Below the pieces are notes generated by a model, which made no database searches, was not told the origin of the DNA, and was given only the letters and a program-made list of their open reading frames with translations. A DNA stretch of 64,000 bases. Source: Arcanobacterium_A hippocoleae_A. GTDB lineage: Bacteria; Actinomycetota; Actinomycetes; Actinomycetales; Actinomycetaceae. Of this stretch, positions 50,564-60,233 are shown one piece after another; within the stretch, counting starts at the first letter, position 1; every line of letters begins with the position of its first letter. The stretch is from the NCBI GenBank assembly GCA_040360365.1, contig CP136412.1. One strand, given 5' to 3'. The translations under genes and the position numbers were made by a program.

Positions 50564-51785
50564 TTGCGTATTACCGCGATATGCAATCCGCTCTCGTGCC
50601 TGCAGTCTGCTGAAGTTGCAGAGATTTTTGCGCAGCAGTGGCTGCAGGCACGGAGTGTGCAAGTGCAGACGAACGAAAATAAAGCTGCAGGTGATTCTGG
50701 CAAGTTAGCTGTTAACGCAGAGCATACTGCGGCAGATGCAGTTAAGACTTTCCTTTTTTCGCAAGGCCGTTTTAGTGACGGCGGCGGTACTGGTCTGCGC
50801 GCGGCGCTTGCGCATAATTGCTCAGATGCAGATGATGACTATTTACTAATTGATTTGGCGGAGCTGAGCGCGTGGAATGGCGGAGCACAGGCTCCTGTCG
50901 GCAGTTCGGCTGCTGTTGGGATGCTGCTTCGCCGTGCTCTGCACGCGAATAAGCGGCAGATTCATATCCATTTACCGCGTTTTTCGCAATACTCTGATCT
51001 CGGGCTTGGCTTGCTTTTGGCTTTTAATAATTTGCAGACTGCTGATTTGGGCGGATCTGACTTGTATTTTTGGAACAAAGTGAATTAGCTTCTGAAGCAG
51101 GACTTGCAGAATGTGTGAACAATCTGCGTACTGCATTGAGTGAGACCGCACTGACTCTCACTTATAGTGATGAACAGCAATTACTTGGGTTTTCCGGTAT
51201 GGCAAAATCATGGACAAATTATGGGGTATCTCATGAAGCAGCGCAGGAAGCTGAAACTTTGTTTAGTAAGGTGAGTGCGCGCATTGAGCGGGCTGTTTTC
51301 CCGCGGATGCTTTTCACTTCTGCAAAGCAGCAGCCTTTTCCGGCGTCGGCGGCGGTCTTGGTTTCCTCTTTCACTTGTTGGGATACGATCTTTTGGAGGT
51401 TAGTCAATTTCTGTTTTCAAACACTGCTTTGGGCAGAGAAATTCGCCGGTCAGTTGCGAAATCAGATTTAGTGTTTTACATTTGTGCGAAACTTGGCGCA
51501 CAAGTTCCCGGCGGTTTGATTAAACTTAGTGAAGTTGCTGCCGAGTTCGCTGTTCCGCTGGTATTAATTTCCGAGGAAAGTGAGCTGCGCCGCGGTGATT
51601 TGCCGCGGTTTGGTCTTGCCGGCAGCTATGATTTGTTTCCTGCCGATACTTCCCGCGGTACTTTTCATACATTTAATTTTGCTGCGGATAATAATGATTC
51701 TGTTAAGCGAAATGATTTTTCGTTTAAATATGCGCATACACTGCGGGAAACAGTAAACCGATGTGTAAATACGTGGGGCTGGTAG
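50564..51785 (+). CDS. Glycerate-kinase-like protein, frame broken twice
   Basis: Divergent member of the GlxK glycerate 2-kinase fold. GRFSDGGGTGLRAAL resembles the family DGGEGT segment, and SSAAVGMLLRRALHANKRQIHIHLP matches the following helix-strand. The last frame gives GVGGGLGFLFHLLGYDLL with AKSDLVFYICAKLGAQVPGGL. Breaks lie at T5 (51067-51071) and T4 (51336-51339), one T missing each. The TTG start follows AAGGG. The catalytic DGGEGT and ITGEG motifs are altered (DGGGTG, YICAK), so it may have lost glycerate kinase activity or have another substrate. Confidence 0.65.
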
Positions 51786-51891
51786 AGATTTAATTTCGCT
51801 GGAGGTAGAAGCAGTGCGGTTTATCTTGGTTGTTTAATATTAATCCATGTAGAGTAGCACTACTTGAATCTTTAGCTATGAAAGGTTATAA

Positions 51892-52242
51892 ATGAGCGAA
51901 TCTGTTGAGAATGCTGCTCATGGTGTGGATCTCACCGATGTGGCAGCGCAGAAAGTGAAATCGCTTCTTGAACAGGAAGGCCGTGATGATTTGCGCCTTC
52001 GAGTGGCGGTACAGCCGGGCGGATGTTCCGGTTTGATGTATCAGCTTTACTTTGATGAGCGTTTGCTTGAAGGGGACGCTACTCGTGAATTCGACGGGGT
52101 AGAAGTAGTGGTAGATAAGATGTCTATCCCGTATCTTGATGGTGCAACTATCGACTTTGCAGATTCAATCGAGCGTCAAGGCTTTACCATTGATAATCCA
52201 AATGCTAAAGGCACCTGCGCTTGTGGAGAGTCTTTCCACTGA
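51892..52242 (+). CDS. erpA: Iron-sulfur cluster insertion protein (A-type carrier)
   Basis: HesB/IscA/ErpA-type carrier that hands Fe-S clusters to target enzymes. The three conserved cysteines are in QPGGCSGLMYQLYFDE and the terminal GTCACGESF. 116 residues, normal length. A short ribosome-site-like AAAGG precedes ATG 51892. Essential for the non-mevalonate pathway in many actinobacteria. The frame is intact. Confidence 0.93.
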   Translation: MSESVENAAHGVDLTDVAAQKVKSLLEQEGRDDLRLRVAVQPGGCSGLMYQLYFDERLLEGDATREFDGVEVVVDKMSIPYLDGATIDFADSIERQGFTIDNPNAKGTCACGESFH

Positions 52243-52350
52243 GTTTCAGCAAGCTGCCAAACTGAGAAGAAAATTCGGCTGGCGTTTTGAATATCTTCTC
52301 GTTTGGCAGCTTTGCTGCAACTTTCGGCTGCTATCTGAAGGAAAACAATT

Positions 52351-53321
52351 TTGAATATGCGAAGAATTGCTTCTGCTTTAATTGCTGTTTCGATGCTTGT
52401 CGGGTTATCTGCGTGCAGCTCGGATGAAGAGCAGAAAAAACTACACAGTCTGAAGAAAAAGATCAGAAAGCTCCTTGGAAAGATACCAAGCTAACTACTC
52501 AGACAAAGAATGGGGTGGTATCGCTCGTCTTTCCGGATACTTTACCGCCAAAGGACCTAGTCGTACAGGTACTCGCGGAAGGGACCGGGAGGAAAGTAAC
52601 GGAGCAGGATTTTGTGATTGCAAACTATACTGGTCAGGTCTGGGGGAATGAGAAGCATTTTGATTCCTCATTTGAGCGCGGCGCGCCTTCTGGATTTTCG
52701 TTGCAGCGGGTGATTCCGGGATGGACGAAAGGTCTTTCCGGGCAGAAAGTCGGATCGAAGGTTGTGGTCATAGTTCCGCCCGAGATGGGATATGGAAAGT
52801 CTGGCGGTAATGCCAATGCCGGCATTGGTCCCGATGATGTGATTGCATTTTATGTTGAAATTGCTGACGCATATAGTCTTGATCAAGCGAATGATCCAGC
52901 AGCAAAAGTTGAGGCAGATTTAGCAGCACTGCCGGTGGAGATTACTGGAAGTAATGGTAAACCGGTGCAGATTAAGGTAAAAGCAGGGCAGGAGCCGCCA
53001 AAAGAACAGCAAATTACGGTGATTGCCCGCGGTAATGGCGAGCTGATTCAAGAAAAAGATTCGGATATTTATATACAGTATGCGATGAAATTCTGGGATA
53101 ATTCTTCAGGCGAAACCACATACGGTACATCTGGTCCGGAGGCTGTTCCTATGGGAGCGGGGACAATGTTTGATTCGCTTCAGGGTTTGCCTGTCGGGTC
53201 GCGGGTGCTAATTACTATTCCGAAGATCGGATCTCCTGGTTCAGAGAAACCAGGTGCAGTAGTCGTTGATATTATCGGGCAGCTTCCGCATCAAAAGCCT
53301 GGAAATGCTGAAGATAAATAG
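52351..53321 (+). CDS. FKBP-type peptidyl-prolyl isomerase lipoprotein, frame broken once
   Basis: Secreted lipid-anchored isomerase that helps folding outside the membrane. A lipoprotein signal peptide (RRIASALIAVSMLVGLSAC, lipobox LSAC) is followed by a linker and two FKBP domains. The first is typical: FVIANYTGQVWGNEKHFDSSF, VIPGWTKGLSGQKVGSKV, PPEMGYG. The second (DIYIQYAMKFWDNSS... LPVGSRVLITIP) is degenerate. A run of six A at 52435-52440 needs a seventh to join EEQKKTTQSEEKDQKAP to the rest. TTG 52351 is preferred over ATG 52357 because AAGGA has better spacing. Confidence 0.9.
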
Positions 53322-53385
53322 CTAAAGCTTAGTAAGCAGCTGCCGGATTACGGAAAATAGTGCAGCCGCGGCTTAGCTTATTGTA

Positions 53386-53421
53386 AGTGAGGGGTCAACC
53401 AATCTTGGTTGACCCCTCACT
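53386..53421. terminator. Bidirectional terminator between FKBP and sodA
   Basis: A 17-bp perfect stem, AGTGAGGGGTCAACCAA at 53386-53402 and its complement at 53405-53421, lies between the two convergent genes. It has only modest T content downstream but is the most stable hairpin in the vicinity. Confidence 0.88.
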
Positions 53422-53477
53422 GCCGTATCTGCTGGAAATTCAACGAGATATCTGATGAATAACTAAATCTGGCCGAA

Positions 53478-54101
53478 TTACTTCAAGACAAGCTTATTTG
53501 TATTTGCTTTTGCGTTTTCAAGACGTTCGTTTACGTCCTGCCAGTTTACGATATTCCAGATTGCCTTAACATAATCAGCTTTCACATTCAGGTAATCGAG
53601 ATAGAAAGCGTGTTCCCACATGTCAAGCATAAACAGCGGGACGGTCGCTACCGGCACACCCTGCTGCTGATCATAAAGCTGGAATGTGCGCAGACCGTGC
53701 GAAATCGTATCGTATGCAAGTACCGCCCAGCCTGATCCTTGAATACCGGCAGCAGCGGCAGTGAATTGCTTTTGGAAATCTGCAAATGAACCGAATGCGG
53801 CATCGATTGCGGCTGCGATTTCACCTTCTGGCTCGCCGCCGCCATCCGGGGAGAGGTTTTTCCAGAAAATTGAGTGATTTGTATGCCCGCCGAGGTTAAA
53901 TGCGAGATCTTTTTCGAACTGATTAATTTTTGAAAAATCTCCAGCTTCACGTGCCGCTGCGAGATTCTCAAGAGCAGTGTTCGCACCGGTTACATACGCT
54001 TGATGATGCTTATCATGATGCAGTTCCATGATTTTACCGGAAATATGCGGCTCGAGAGCTGCGAAGTCGTATTCGAGTTCAGGCAGAGTATAGATAGTCA
54101 T
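53478..54101 (-). CDS. sodA: Superoxide dismutase (Mn/Fe)
   Basis: Converts superoxide to oxygen and hydrogen peroxide. Metal ligands: His in MELHHDKHHQAYV, His in GGHTNHSIFW, and Asp and His in MLDMWEHAFYLDY. ATG 54101 is chosen because AAGGAG lies upstream and the normal N-terminus MTIYTLPELEYDF begins there. 207 residues. Whether Mn or Fe is used cannot be told reliably from the primary sequence. The frame is intact. Confidence 0.96.
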   Translation of the reverse strand: MTIYTLPELEYDFAALEPHISGKIMELHHDKHHQAYVTGANTALENLAAAREAGDFSKINQFEKDLAFNLGGHTNHSIFWKNLSPDGGGEPEGEIAAAIDAAFGSFADFQKQFTAAAAGIQGSGWAVLAYDTISHGLRTFQLYDQQQGVPVATVPLFMLDMWEHAFYLDYLNVKADYVKAIWNIVNWQDVNERLENAKANTNKLVLK

Positions 54102-54451
54102 TTCGGTTTTCTCCTTCGTGTTGTGAATTTCGCGATGGATAAGCTCACTGTGCATTTATTGCTTCCTCTTACAAGCGAACCATGCCGTCGCGATAGGTCT
54201 AAATGCCTAATCTGACTATCCCATTTTATAGTGCGGATTGTTCATTCCGGCAGAATTTTTTCGCAAAGTGCGCCAAAAGCAGAAAATATCCGCAAATTGA
54301 TGAAAATTTTATTATTTATATCTGCTTCCGATTCCGAGAATCTGTTTTTTCTAGGTAGAATGAATCATATATTCGGCTTGTTTGTCTTTATAATGTTTAC
54401 GAAACCGGATAACGGATAAGATATTCAGCCAACCGATTCCTGGAGGAAATA
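54102..54451. other. Divergent promoter region sodA / receiver protein
   Basis: This 350-base AT-rich stretch has no credible gene. It must hold the sodA promoter and that of the receiver-domain gene. No operator or riboswitch was recognised. Confidence 0.45.
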
Positions 54452-54874
54452 ATGGCGCAAGATTTTGCTCCCAACAGCAAAAATGAAGAATTTTTGCATA
54501 TTCTGGTCTATTCAGACAACCGTCTTATTCGTGAGGATGTGATGCGTGCTGTGGGGAAACAGGCTGCCGCGAATCTTCCGGAAATTCGTTTCACTGAAGC
54601 CGCTACTTGGGAAGGCGCTGAACTGAAAGTTCAAGAGCAGAAGTTTGATTTGCTGATTCTTGATGCGGAAACACCGAAGCTCGGCGGGATTGGTCTTGGC
54701 ATGAAGATTCGCGACGAAATCGATCCGAATGTACCATATATTGTGTTGATTGCCCGTCCGCAAGACGACTGGTTGGCACGAGTTGCGAAACCAAAAGCAA
54801 TTCTCTCTTACCCGATTGACGCCCGTGCGCTGAGCAGCGCCGTCGCAAAGGTGCTTGCTGCGAAGCAACAGTAA
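54452..54874 (+). CDS. Single-domain response-regulator receiver protein
   Basis: 140-residue CheY-like domain with no output domain. HILVYSDNRLIREDVMRA matches the start of a receiver but with an altered acidic pocket (SD instead of DD). LLILDAETPKLGGIGLGMKIR holds the likely phosphoacceptor Asp. YIVLIARPQD replaces the usual switch Thr/Ser with Ala, and YPIDARALSSAV replaces the conserved Lys-Pro with Tyr-Pro. It may therefore be a phosphorylation-independent receiver. GGAGG precedes ATG. A similar receiver occurs in other actinobacteria. Confidence 0.8.
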   Translation: MAQDFAPNSKNEEFLHILVYSDNRLIREDVMRAVGKQAAANLPEIRFTEAATWEGAELKVQEQKFDLLILDAETPKLGGIGLGMKIRDEIDPNVPYIVLIARPQDDWLARVAKPKAILSYPIDARALSSAVAKVLAAKQQ

Positions 54875-55014
54875 ATGCTGCGCAGTTTCTGCAAAGTGAT
54901 TCAGGTGTTTTCGCTGCAGGATCAGCTTTGCAATGTTTGTTTTCGGAAAAGAAATTTAATTTAAGCGAACTAACTCAAAGTTTGTTAATACAAAAATCAG
55001 AGAAAGGGAAACGG

Positions 55015-56229
55015 ATGACTATCCGTCGTGTAGCTCTCCTCACCGCAGGCGGTTTCGCACCATGCCTCTCCACTGCAGTAGGCGATTTGATTAAGCTCTA
55101 CACTGAGAAAGATCCAAATATTGAAATTATTGGTTACCAGTATGGATACCATGGTCTGCTTACTGGGAATTACGTAGTTTTCGATGCGGAAGCACGGAAG
55201 AATGCTGAGGTACTGACTCGCTTTGGCGGTTCCCCGATCGGTAACTCCCGCGTAAAGCTGACGAACTCACAGAATCTTGTTGACCGCGGTTTAATCAAGG
55301 AAGGCGAGAACGCGCTGGAAGTTGCTGCAGAAAATCTTCGTCGCGACGGTGTTGACGTCCTCCATACTATCGGCGGTGATGATACCAACACTACTGCTGC
55401 TGATTTGGCTGCATATCTGCATGAAAATAATTATGAGCTGACAGTCGTTGGGCTTCCAAAGACCATCGATAATGATATCGTGCCAATCCGCCAGTCGCTT
55501 GGTGCTTGGACAGCAGCAGAGCAGGCGGCGGAATTTGCCCAGAATGTAATTGGAGAACACCGTTCTAATCCGCGGATGCTGATTATTCATGAAGTCATGG
55601 GCCGTAACTGCGGTTATCTTACTGCGCAGGCTGCACACGATTACCGTGCATGGCTTGCGCAGCAAGAATGGGTGCCTTCGGCTGGTTTGACCAAAGAGCG
55701 TTGGGATATTCACGGTCTTTACATTCCGGAAATAACTTTCGATCTCGATGTAGAAGCATCGCGTTTGCGCAAGATTATGGATGAGCAGGGGAATGTAAAT
55801 ATTTTCCTTTCAGAGGGTGCCGGAGTAAAAGAGATTATCGAAGAACTGCTTGAAGAAGGGATTGAAGTTGAACGCGATCCTTTCGGGCATGTCAAACTGG
55901 ATACGATTAATCCGGGGCAGTGGTTTGCAAAACAGTTTGCAAAGGCGATTGGTGCAGAAAAAGTAATGGTTCAGAAGTCCGGTTACTTCTCCCGCTCTGC
56001 AGCTTCAAATGAACGTGACCTGGAACTTATCGGCAAAATGTCTGAAATGGCTGTGGAATGTGCATTGCGCGGCGAATCCGGAGTAATCGGGAACGATGAA
56101 GAAGATAACGACGTGATGAAAGCGATTGACTTCAAGCGGATTGCTGGAGCGAAACCTTTCGATATCAGTCAAGAATGGTTCAAAGCAACAATGGCAGCAA
56201 TCGGTCAGGATTGGGAACCGCAGAACTAA
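55015..56229 (+). CDS. pfp: Pyrophosphate-dependent 6-phosphofructokinase
   Basis: Phosphorylates fructose-6-phosphate with PPi, a reversible glycolytic step. IGGDDTNTTAADLA carries GGDDT, whose second Asp is diagnostic of PPi rather than ATP use (ATP enzymes have GGDGT). The PKTIDNDI motif and EVMGRNCGYLTAQAA are also of the PPi type. The 404 residues are normal. ATG 55015 is preferred over the distal in-frame start because AGAAAGGG precedes it and homology starts at MTIRRVALLTAGG. Confidence 0.94.
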   Translation: MTIRRVALLTAGGFAPCLSTAVGDLIKLYTEKDPNIEIIGYQYGYHGLLTGNYVVFDAEARKNAEVLTRFGGSPIGNSRVKLTNSQNLVDRGLIKEGENALEVAAENLRRDGVDVLHTIGGDDTNTTAADLAAYLHENNYELTVVGLPKTIDNDIVPIRQSLGAWTAAEQAAEFAQNVIGEHRSNPRMLIIHEVMGRNCGYLTAQAAHDYRAWLAQQEWVPSAGLTKERWDIHGLYIPEITFDLDVEASRLRKIMDEQGNVNIFLSEGAGVKEIIEELLEEGIEVERDPFGHVKLDTINPGQWFAKQFAKAIGAEKVMVQKSGYFSRSAASNERDLELIGKMSEMAVECALRGESGVIGNDEEDNDVMKAIDFKRIAGAKPFDISQEWFKATMAAIGQDWEPQN

Positions 56230-56444
56230 GCGTTTATTTGAATGTGTTATCTTATTTTGTGAAATATTATTTGATTGCACATGAAAACGTTTATTGCTGC
56301 AACAGAATATAAAGAAAACTATTTGGACTTCGACGCGGTTTTGATATTTGCAAACTGCGCGAAAGTTCCGGGGATGTGCTCGCAGAATAGATTAATTCCA
56401 ATTCTGCGAGCACAGCTATCGAGAATCCGAGCATCATACCGCAA

Positions 56445-57785
56445 ATGTTTGAAACACTTCCAAAAGAATTTACGTCGTGGCGTGAGCTGCCTGCCGCTCA
56501 TCAGCCGCAGTATCCGGATGCCGAAAAAGTCGCGTTGGTAACGAAAGAATTACGCAGTTATCCTCCGCTTGTATTTGCCGGCGAGGCGGATAAACTTACC
56601 AGTTTGATTGCGAAAGCCAGTGCCGGTGACGCATTTGTACTGCAAGGCGGGGATTGTGCTGAGACTTTTGCAGATTCAACAGCAGAACGGATTCGGGCAA
56701 AAATCCGCACGATTTTGCAAATGGCTGTGGTGCTCACTTACAGTGCTTCTGTGCCGGTGGTAAAACTTGGGCGGATGGCTGGTCAATATGCCAAACCGCG
56801 GTCAAAGCCGTTTGAGGAACGTGATGGTGTCAGTTTTCCGTCTTATTTTGGCGATGCGGTGAATGGATTTGAATTTACCGCCGAATCTCGTATTCCGAAT
56901 CCGCAGCGCTTAATTGATGCATATCATCGATCAGCTACTACGCTGAATCTGATTCGGGCTTTTACCGGCGGCGGATTTGCTGATTTAACGAAAGTGCATG
57001 AATGGAATAAGGGATTTTCTGCGAACCCTGCATACAAAAAATACACTCAGTTGGCGCATGAAATTGATCAGGCAATGCGTTTTATGCATGCGGCCGGAGC
57101 AGATACCGAGTCTTTGCGCACAGTTGAGTTATATTCTTCGCATGAAGCTCTGCTGCTTGAATATGAAGACGCCATGACACGGATCGACTCACGTACCGGG
57201 AAACTTTATAACACTGGTGCGCATTATCTTTGGATTGGTGAGCGTACACGGCAGGTTGCGGGTGCACATGTTGAAATGCTTTCAAAAATTGAGAATCCGA
57301 TTGGGGTGAAACTCGGTCCGAATGTTTCGCATGATGAAGTGCGTGCGTTGATTGATAAGCTAAATCCGGAGGGTATTGCCGGCAGATTAACATTTATTAC
57401 CCGAATGGGAGCTAAGCAGATTACGGAAAAACTTCCGGCATTAATTGCATCTGTGAAAGAAGACGGCCGGCCAGTTACCTGGGTTTGTGATCCGATGCAT
57501 GGGAATACGATTAGCGCTTCAAACGGATATAAGACGCGGCGGATGAGTGATGTGCTTGCTGAAATAAAGGGTTTTTTTGACGTCCACAGCGCTCTGGGAA
57601 CGCATGCGGGCGGAGTGCATATTGAATTAACTGGTGATGATGTAACCGAAGTTCTTGGCGGAGTGGAAGAAATTGTTGAAGACACACTTGGCAATCGGTA
57701 TGAAACTCTGGTTGATCCGCGGCTCAACCATCAGCAGGCGCTTGAAATCGCATTTTTAATGTCGGACATATTGCGTTATCGGTAA
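56445..57785 (+). CDS. aroG: 3-deoxy-7-phosphoheptulonate synthase, class II
   Basis: First step of the shikimate pathway: condenses phosphoenolpyruvate and erythrose-4-phosphate. The class II (plant/mycobacterial AroG) type is clear from QGGDCAETFADSTAERI, VVKLGRMAGQYAKPRS, SYFGDAVNGFEF, FITRMGAKQI, WVCDPMHGNT and GTHAGGVHIELTGDDVTE. 446 residues. No clear ribosome site is seen before ATG. Its position beside a PASTA kinase matches Rv2178c in Mycobacterium. Confidence 0.96.
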   Translation: MFETLPKEFTSWRELPAAHQPQYPDAEKVALVTKELRSYPPLVFAGEADKLTSLIAKASAGDAFVLQGGDCAETFADSTAERIRAKIRTILQMAVVLTYSASVPVVKLGRMAGQYAKPRSKPFEERDGVSFPSYFGDAVNGFEFTAESRIPNPQRLIDAYHRSATTLNLIRAFTGGGFADLTKVHEWNKGFSANPAYKKYTQLAHEIDQAMRFMHAAGADTESLRTVELYSSHEALLLEYEDAMTRIDSRTGKLYNTGAHYLWIGERTRQVAGAHVEMLSKIENPIGVKLGPNVSHDEVRALIDKLNPEGIAGRLTFITRMGAKQITEKLPALIASVKEDGRPVTWVCDPMHGNTISASNGYKTRRMSDVLAEIKGFFDVHSALGTHAGGVHIELTGDDVTEVLGGVEEIVEDTLGNRYETLVDPRLNHQQALEIAFLMSDILRYR

Positions 57786-57801
57786 GTTTTCCCGGTACCG
57801 A

Positions 57802-57829
57802 TTATTGCTTATTGCTTATTGCTTATTGC
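57802..57829. repeat. Heptanucleotide microsatellite (TTATTGC)x4
   Basis: Four exact head-to-tail copies of TTATTGC lie 16 bases after aroG. A seven-base unit in non-coding DNA is prone to slippage and could vary between strains. Confidence 0.92.
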
Positions 57830-57865
57830 GGAAAATGAGTGTTTTCTGATTTCAGCTTTTAAATG

Positions 57866-57912
57866 CAGCGGTGTTTTCGTATTCGTTTTCCGAAATTACG
57901 AAAACACCGCTG
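57866..57912. terminator. Terminator between aroG and the PASTA kinase
   Basis: A 16-bp perfect stem, CAGCGGTGTTTTCGTA at 57866-57881 and its complement at 57897-57912, serves two convergent genes. Its stem core GCGGTGTTTT is the same as in the structured repeats at 45900 and 46548. Confidence 0.9.
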
Positions 57913-58018
57913 TTATTTGCTGCAGCTGATTCGTTAATAATCTTCAGTATTTCAACGGTTTTCCATTTACGGATTTTCCGGGAAAGAATTTTCGTTTCAA
58001 AACTGCCAAGCGGAGCTT

Positions 58019-60113
58019 TTAGACTACGCTGAGTTTGATTACGCTTCCCGGGTGAACCATTTCACCTGATCCGGGAGATTGCAGGCGAACCGTGCCGAAG
58101 AAACCGCCAAGAATTCGTTCAATTTGTACTTTAAAACCGGCTTGTTCTAACGTTTTTTCGCAGATCCTTCTTGCTGGCCAACTACATTTGGCACTGCCAC
58201 AAGCTCTGGACCTTTCGATACTGTAATCTTGATAACATCATTACGGTAACGAGTTTCACCTTCTGGTGTATCCTGTTTCAGTACTGTTCCTTTTTCGATT
58301 TCATCAGAAAATTCTTCAGTGACCTCAGATTTTAACCCGAGGTTAGTGAGTGCCGATTTTGCATCTTCGATTTTCAATCCGGAAACATTTGGAACTGTGA
58401 TTGGTTGTCTCCCTTTTGAGACAATAATTTTCACATTTGAATCGTGCGGGATTAATTCCGCTGCTGCAGGCGCTTGGCTGATTACTGCGCCTTCTGGGAC
58501 TTCTTCTGACCAGTCTTCGCTTGTTTCCACATGGAAAGTCGCAGCTTGCAGCATCGAAATTGCTTCTGCCATGCTCTTTCCGATAACATCCGGCACGGTT
58601 TTCTGTTCGACGCCGTCGGAAATAATCAAATCCACTGGATTCGACGGATGAATCTTTGTTCCCGCTCCCGGTTCAGTACCGATGGCAAGGTCCTTTGCAA
58701 TATGGTCGGAAAAAGCGTGTTTGAGCTGAAATTTCAACCCGGCTTGCTTTAACTTGGATTCAGCATCTTTTTGGGAAAGTGATTGTATTGCCGGTACGGT
58801 TACACGCAAACCGGGACCAGCGGTGAAATACCAGTATCCTCCGGCTGTAAATAAACCCAGTAAGAGTAAAATTACGGGAATTAAAATTGCGAGACGGCTT
58901 TTGCGCTTGTGCTGCCGGTGCGGCTGCTTCGGTACACTGCTGGTTGTGCTGAGATCTGCGGTTCCAGCAGTGGAAGACGTGCCGAGACTATTAGTATTTT
59001 CTTCCGGACGCAAATCTAACTGGTCTGTTGGGAGTATTTGGAAATCAGAAATATTATTTTGTTCCGCGAAAATATCCGGTTCTGAATCGTGATCCGGCAG
59101 AGCTGCAGCAGTCTCGGCTGTGTCAGCAGTGCCGGATTTATTGCTGTCTGCTGTAATTCGCTGCGTGCCGAAAAGTGTGCTGGTACGTTTTGCCGGGAAT
59201 ACTGGAATTCTGCGGATCATTAATTCTTCCGCAATGGCAGCAGTGATATCTTCCAGTACATTGAGTGCCGCCCGCGCATCCTGCGGGCGTTGCTGGACGT
59301 CTTTTGCCGTGAATAATGCAATAAGCGAGTCGATTGCCGGCGGCATCCAAATCACATCATCGCTTAAACGCGGGACGGGTTCATTTACATGCGCATAGGC
59401 AATCGCAAGCGGAGATTCTCCTGAATAGGGAGTTTTCCTGCAAGTAATTCGTAAATCATAATCCCGACGGAGTAGATATCGGCAGCTGGGGTAACTTTTG
59501 CGCGCGAAACTATTTCCGGAGCAATATAGGCGACGGTTCCAAGCACAGACGATGTTTGCATTCCGGTTGAGTCTGATGCAGCCCGCGCCAGCCCGAAGTC
59601 TGCCACTTTCGCATTTATGCTCCGTCGATATGACAGGTCGGAATTAGTAAGCTGCGCGGAAAGGAGAATATTCTCTGGTTTTACGTCGCGATGTACGAAT
59701 CCTTTTTCGTGAGCAGTGGCGAGTGCAGTTAGTGTTTGCCGTGCAATTTCGAGTGTAGTTCCAAGTGAGAAAGAACCATTTTCACTTAAAGCACGGCGCA
59801 GATTTGGCCCGGTAACCAGTTCCATTACGAGATAGGCGCGGTCTCCGTCAGGCGTTTGCGCAATACCTTGATCGTGGACGCTGACGATGTGGGCGTTCGA
59901 AAGGGCAGCAGCAGAGCGGGCTTCTTGGATGAAACGTTTCGTAAAATCTTCTTGTTCAGCCAAATGCGGATGAATGATTTTCATCGCCACTTCACGCCCA
60001 AGGCGCTGATCGGTTGCCTGATAGACACTTGCCATTCCGCCGCGCGCTAATCGTGCGTTTATTAGATAGCGGCGGTCGATAGTTTTGCCAATTAGGGAAT
60101 CGAGAGTACTCAC
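58019..60113 (-). CDS. PASTA-domain Ser/Thr protein kinase (PknL/PknB type), frame broken twice
   Basis: Membrane receptor kinase that senses cell-wall fragments. The kinase domain has LARGGMASVY (P-loop), VAMK (Lys), FVHRDVKPENIL (catalytic loop), VADFGLA and YIAPEI. A single transmembrane helix follows a Gln/Lys-rich stretch (LAILIPVILLLLGLFTAGGY), then four extracellular PASTA repeats, each starting TVP or similar (TVPAIQSL, TVPDVIGK, TVPNVSGL, AVPNVVGQ). Breaks lie at GGG 59428-59430 and at T6 58153-58158 on the plus strand; restoring one base each time extends the gene to a stop at 58019. The GTG start looks leaderless (TAGGCT, six bases). Confidence 0.92.
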
Positions 60114-60233
60114 TTGTTAAGCCTATCGAAAAAGATGCGAGCCGAATTGACGGCCCGCATCGTGTGTTTGTTTTTTAATCGCGCTGTTTCGAAAATATCC
60201 GGGATGAGAATCGGTTAGATATTGGGGTTGAAA

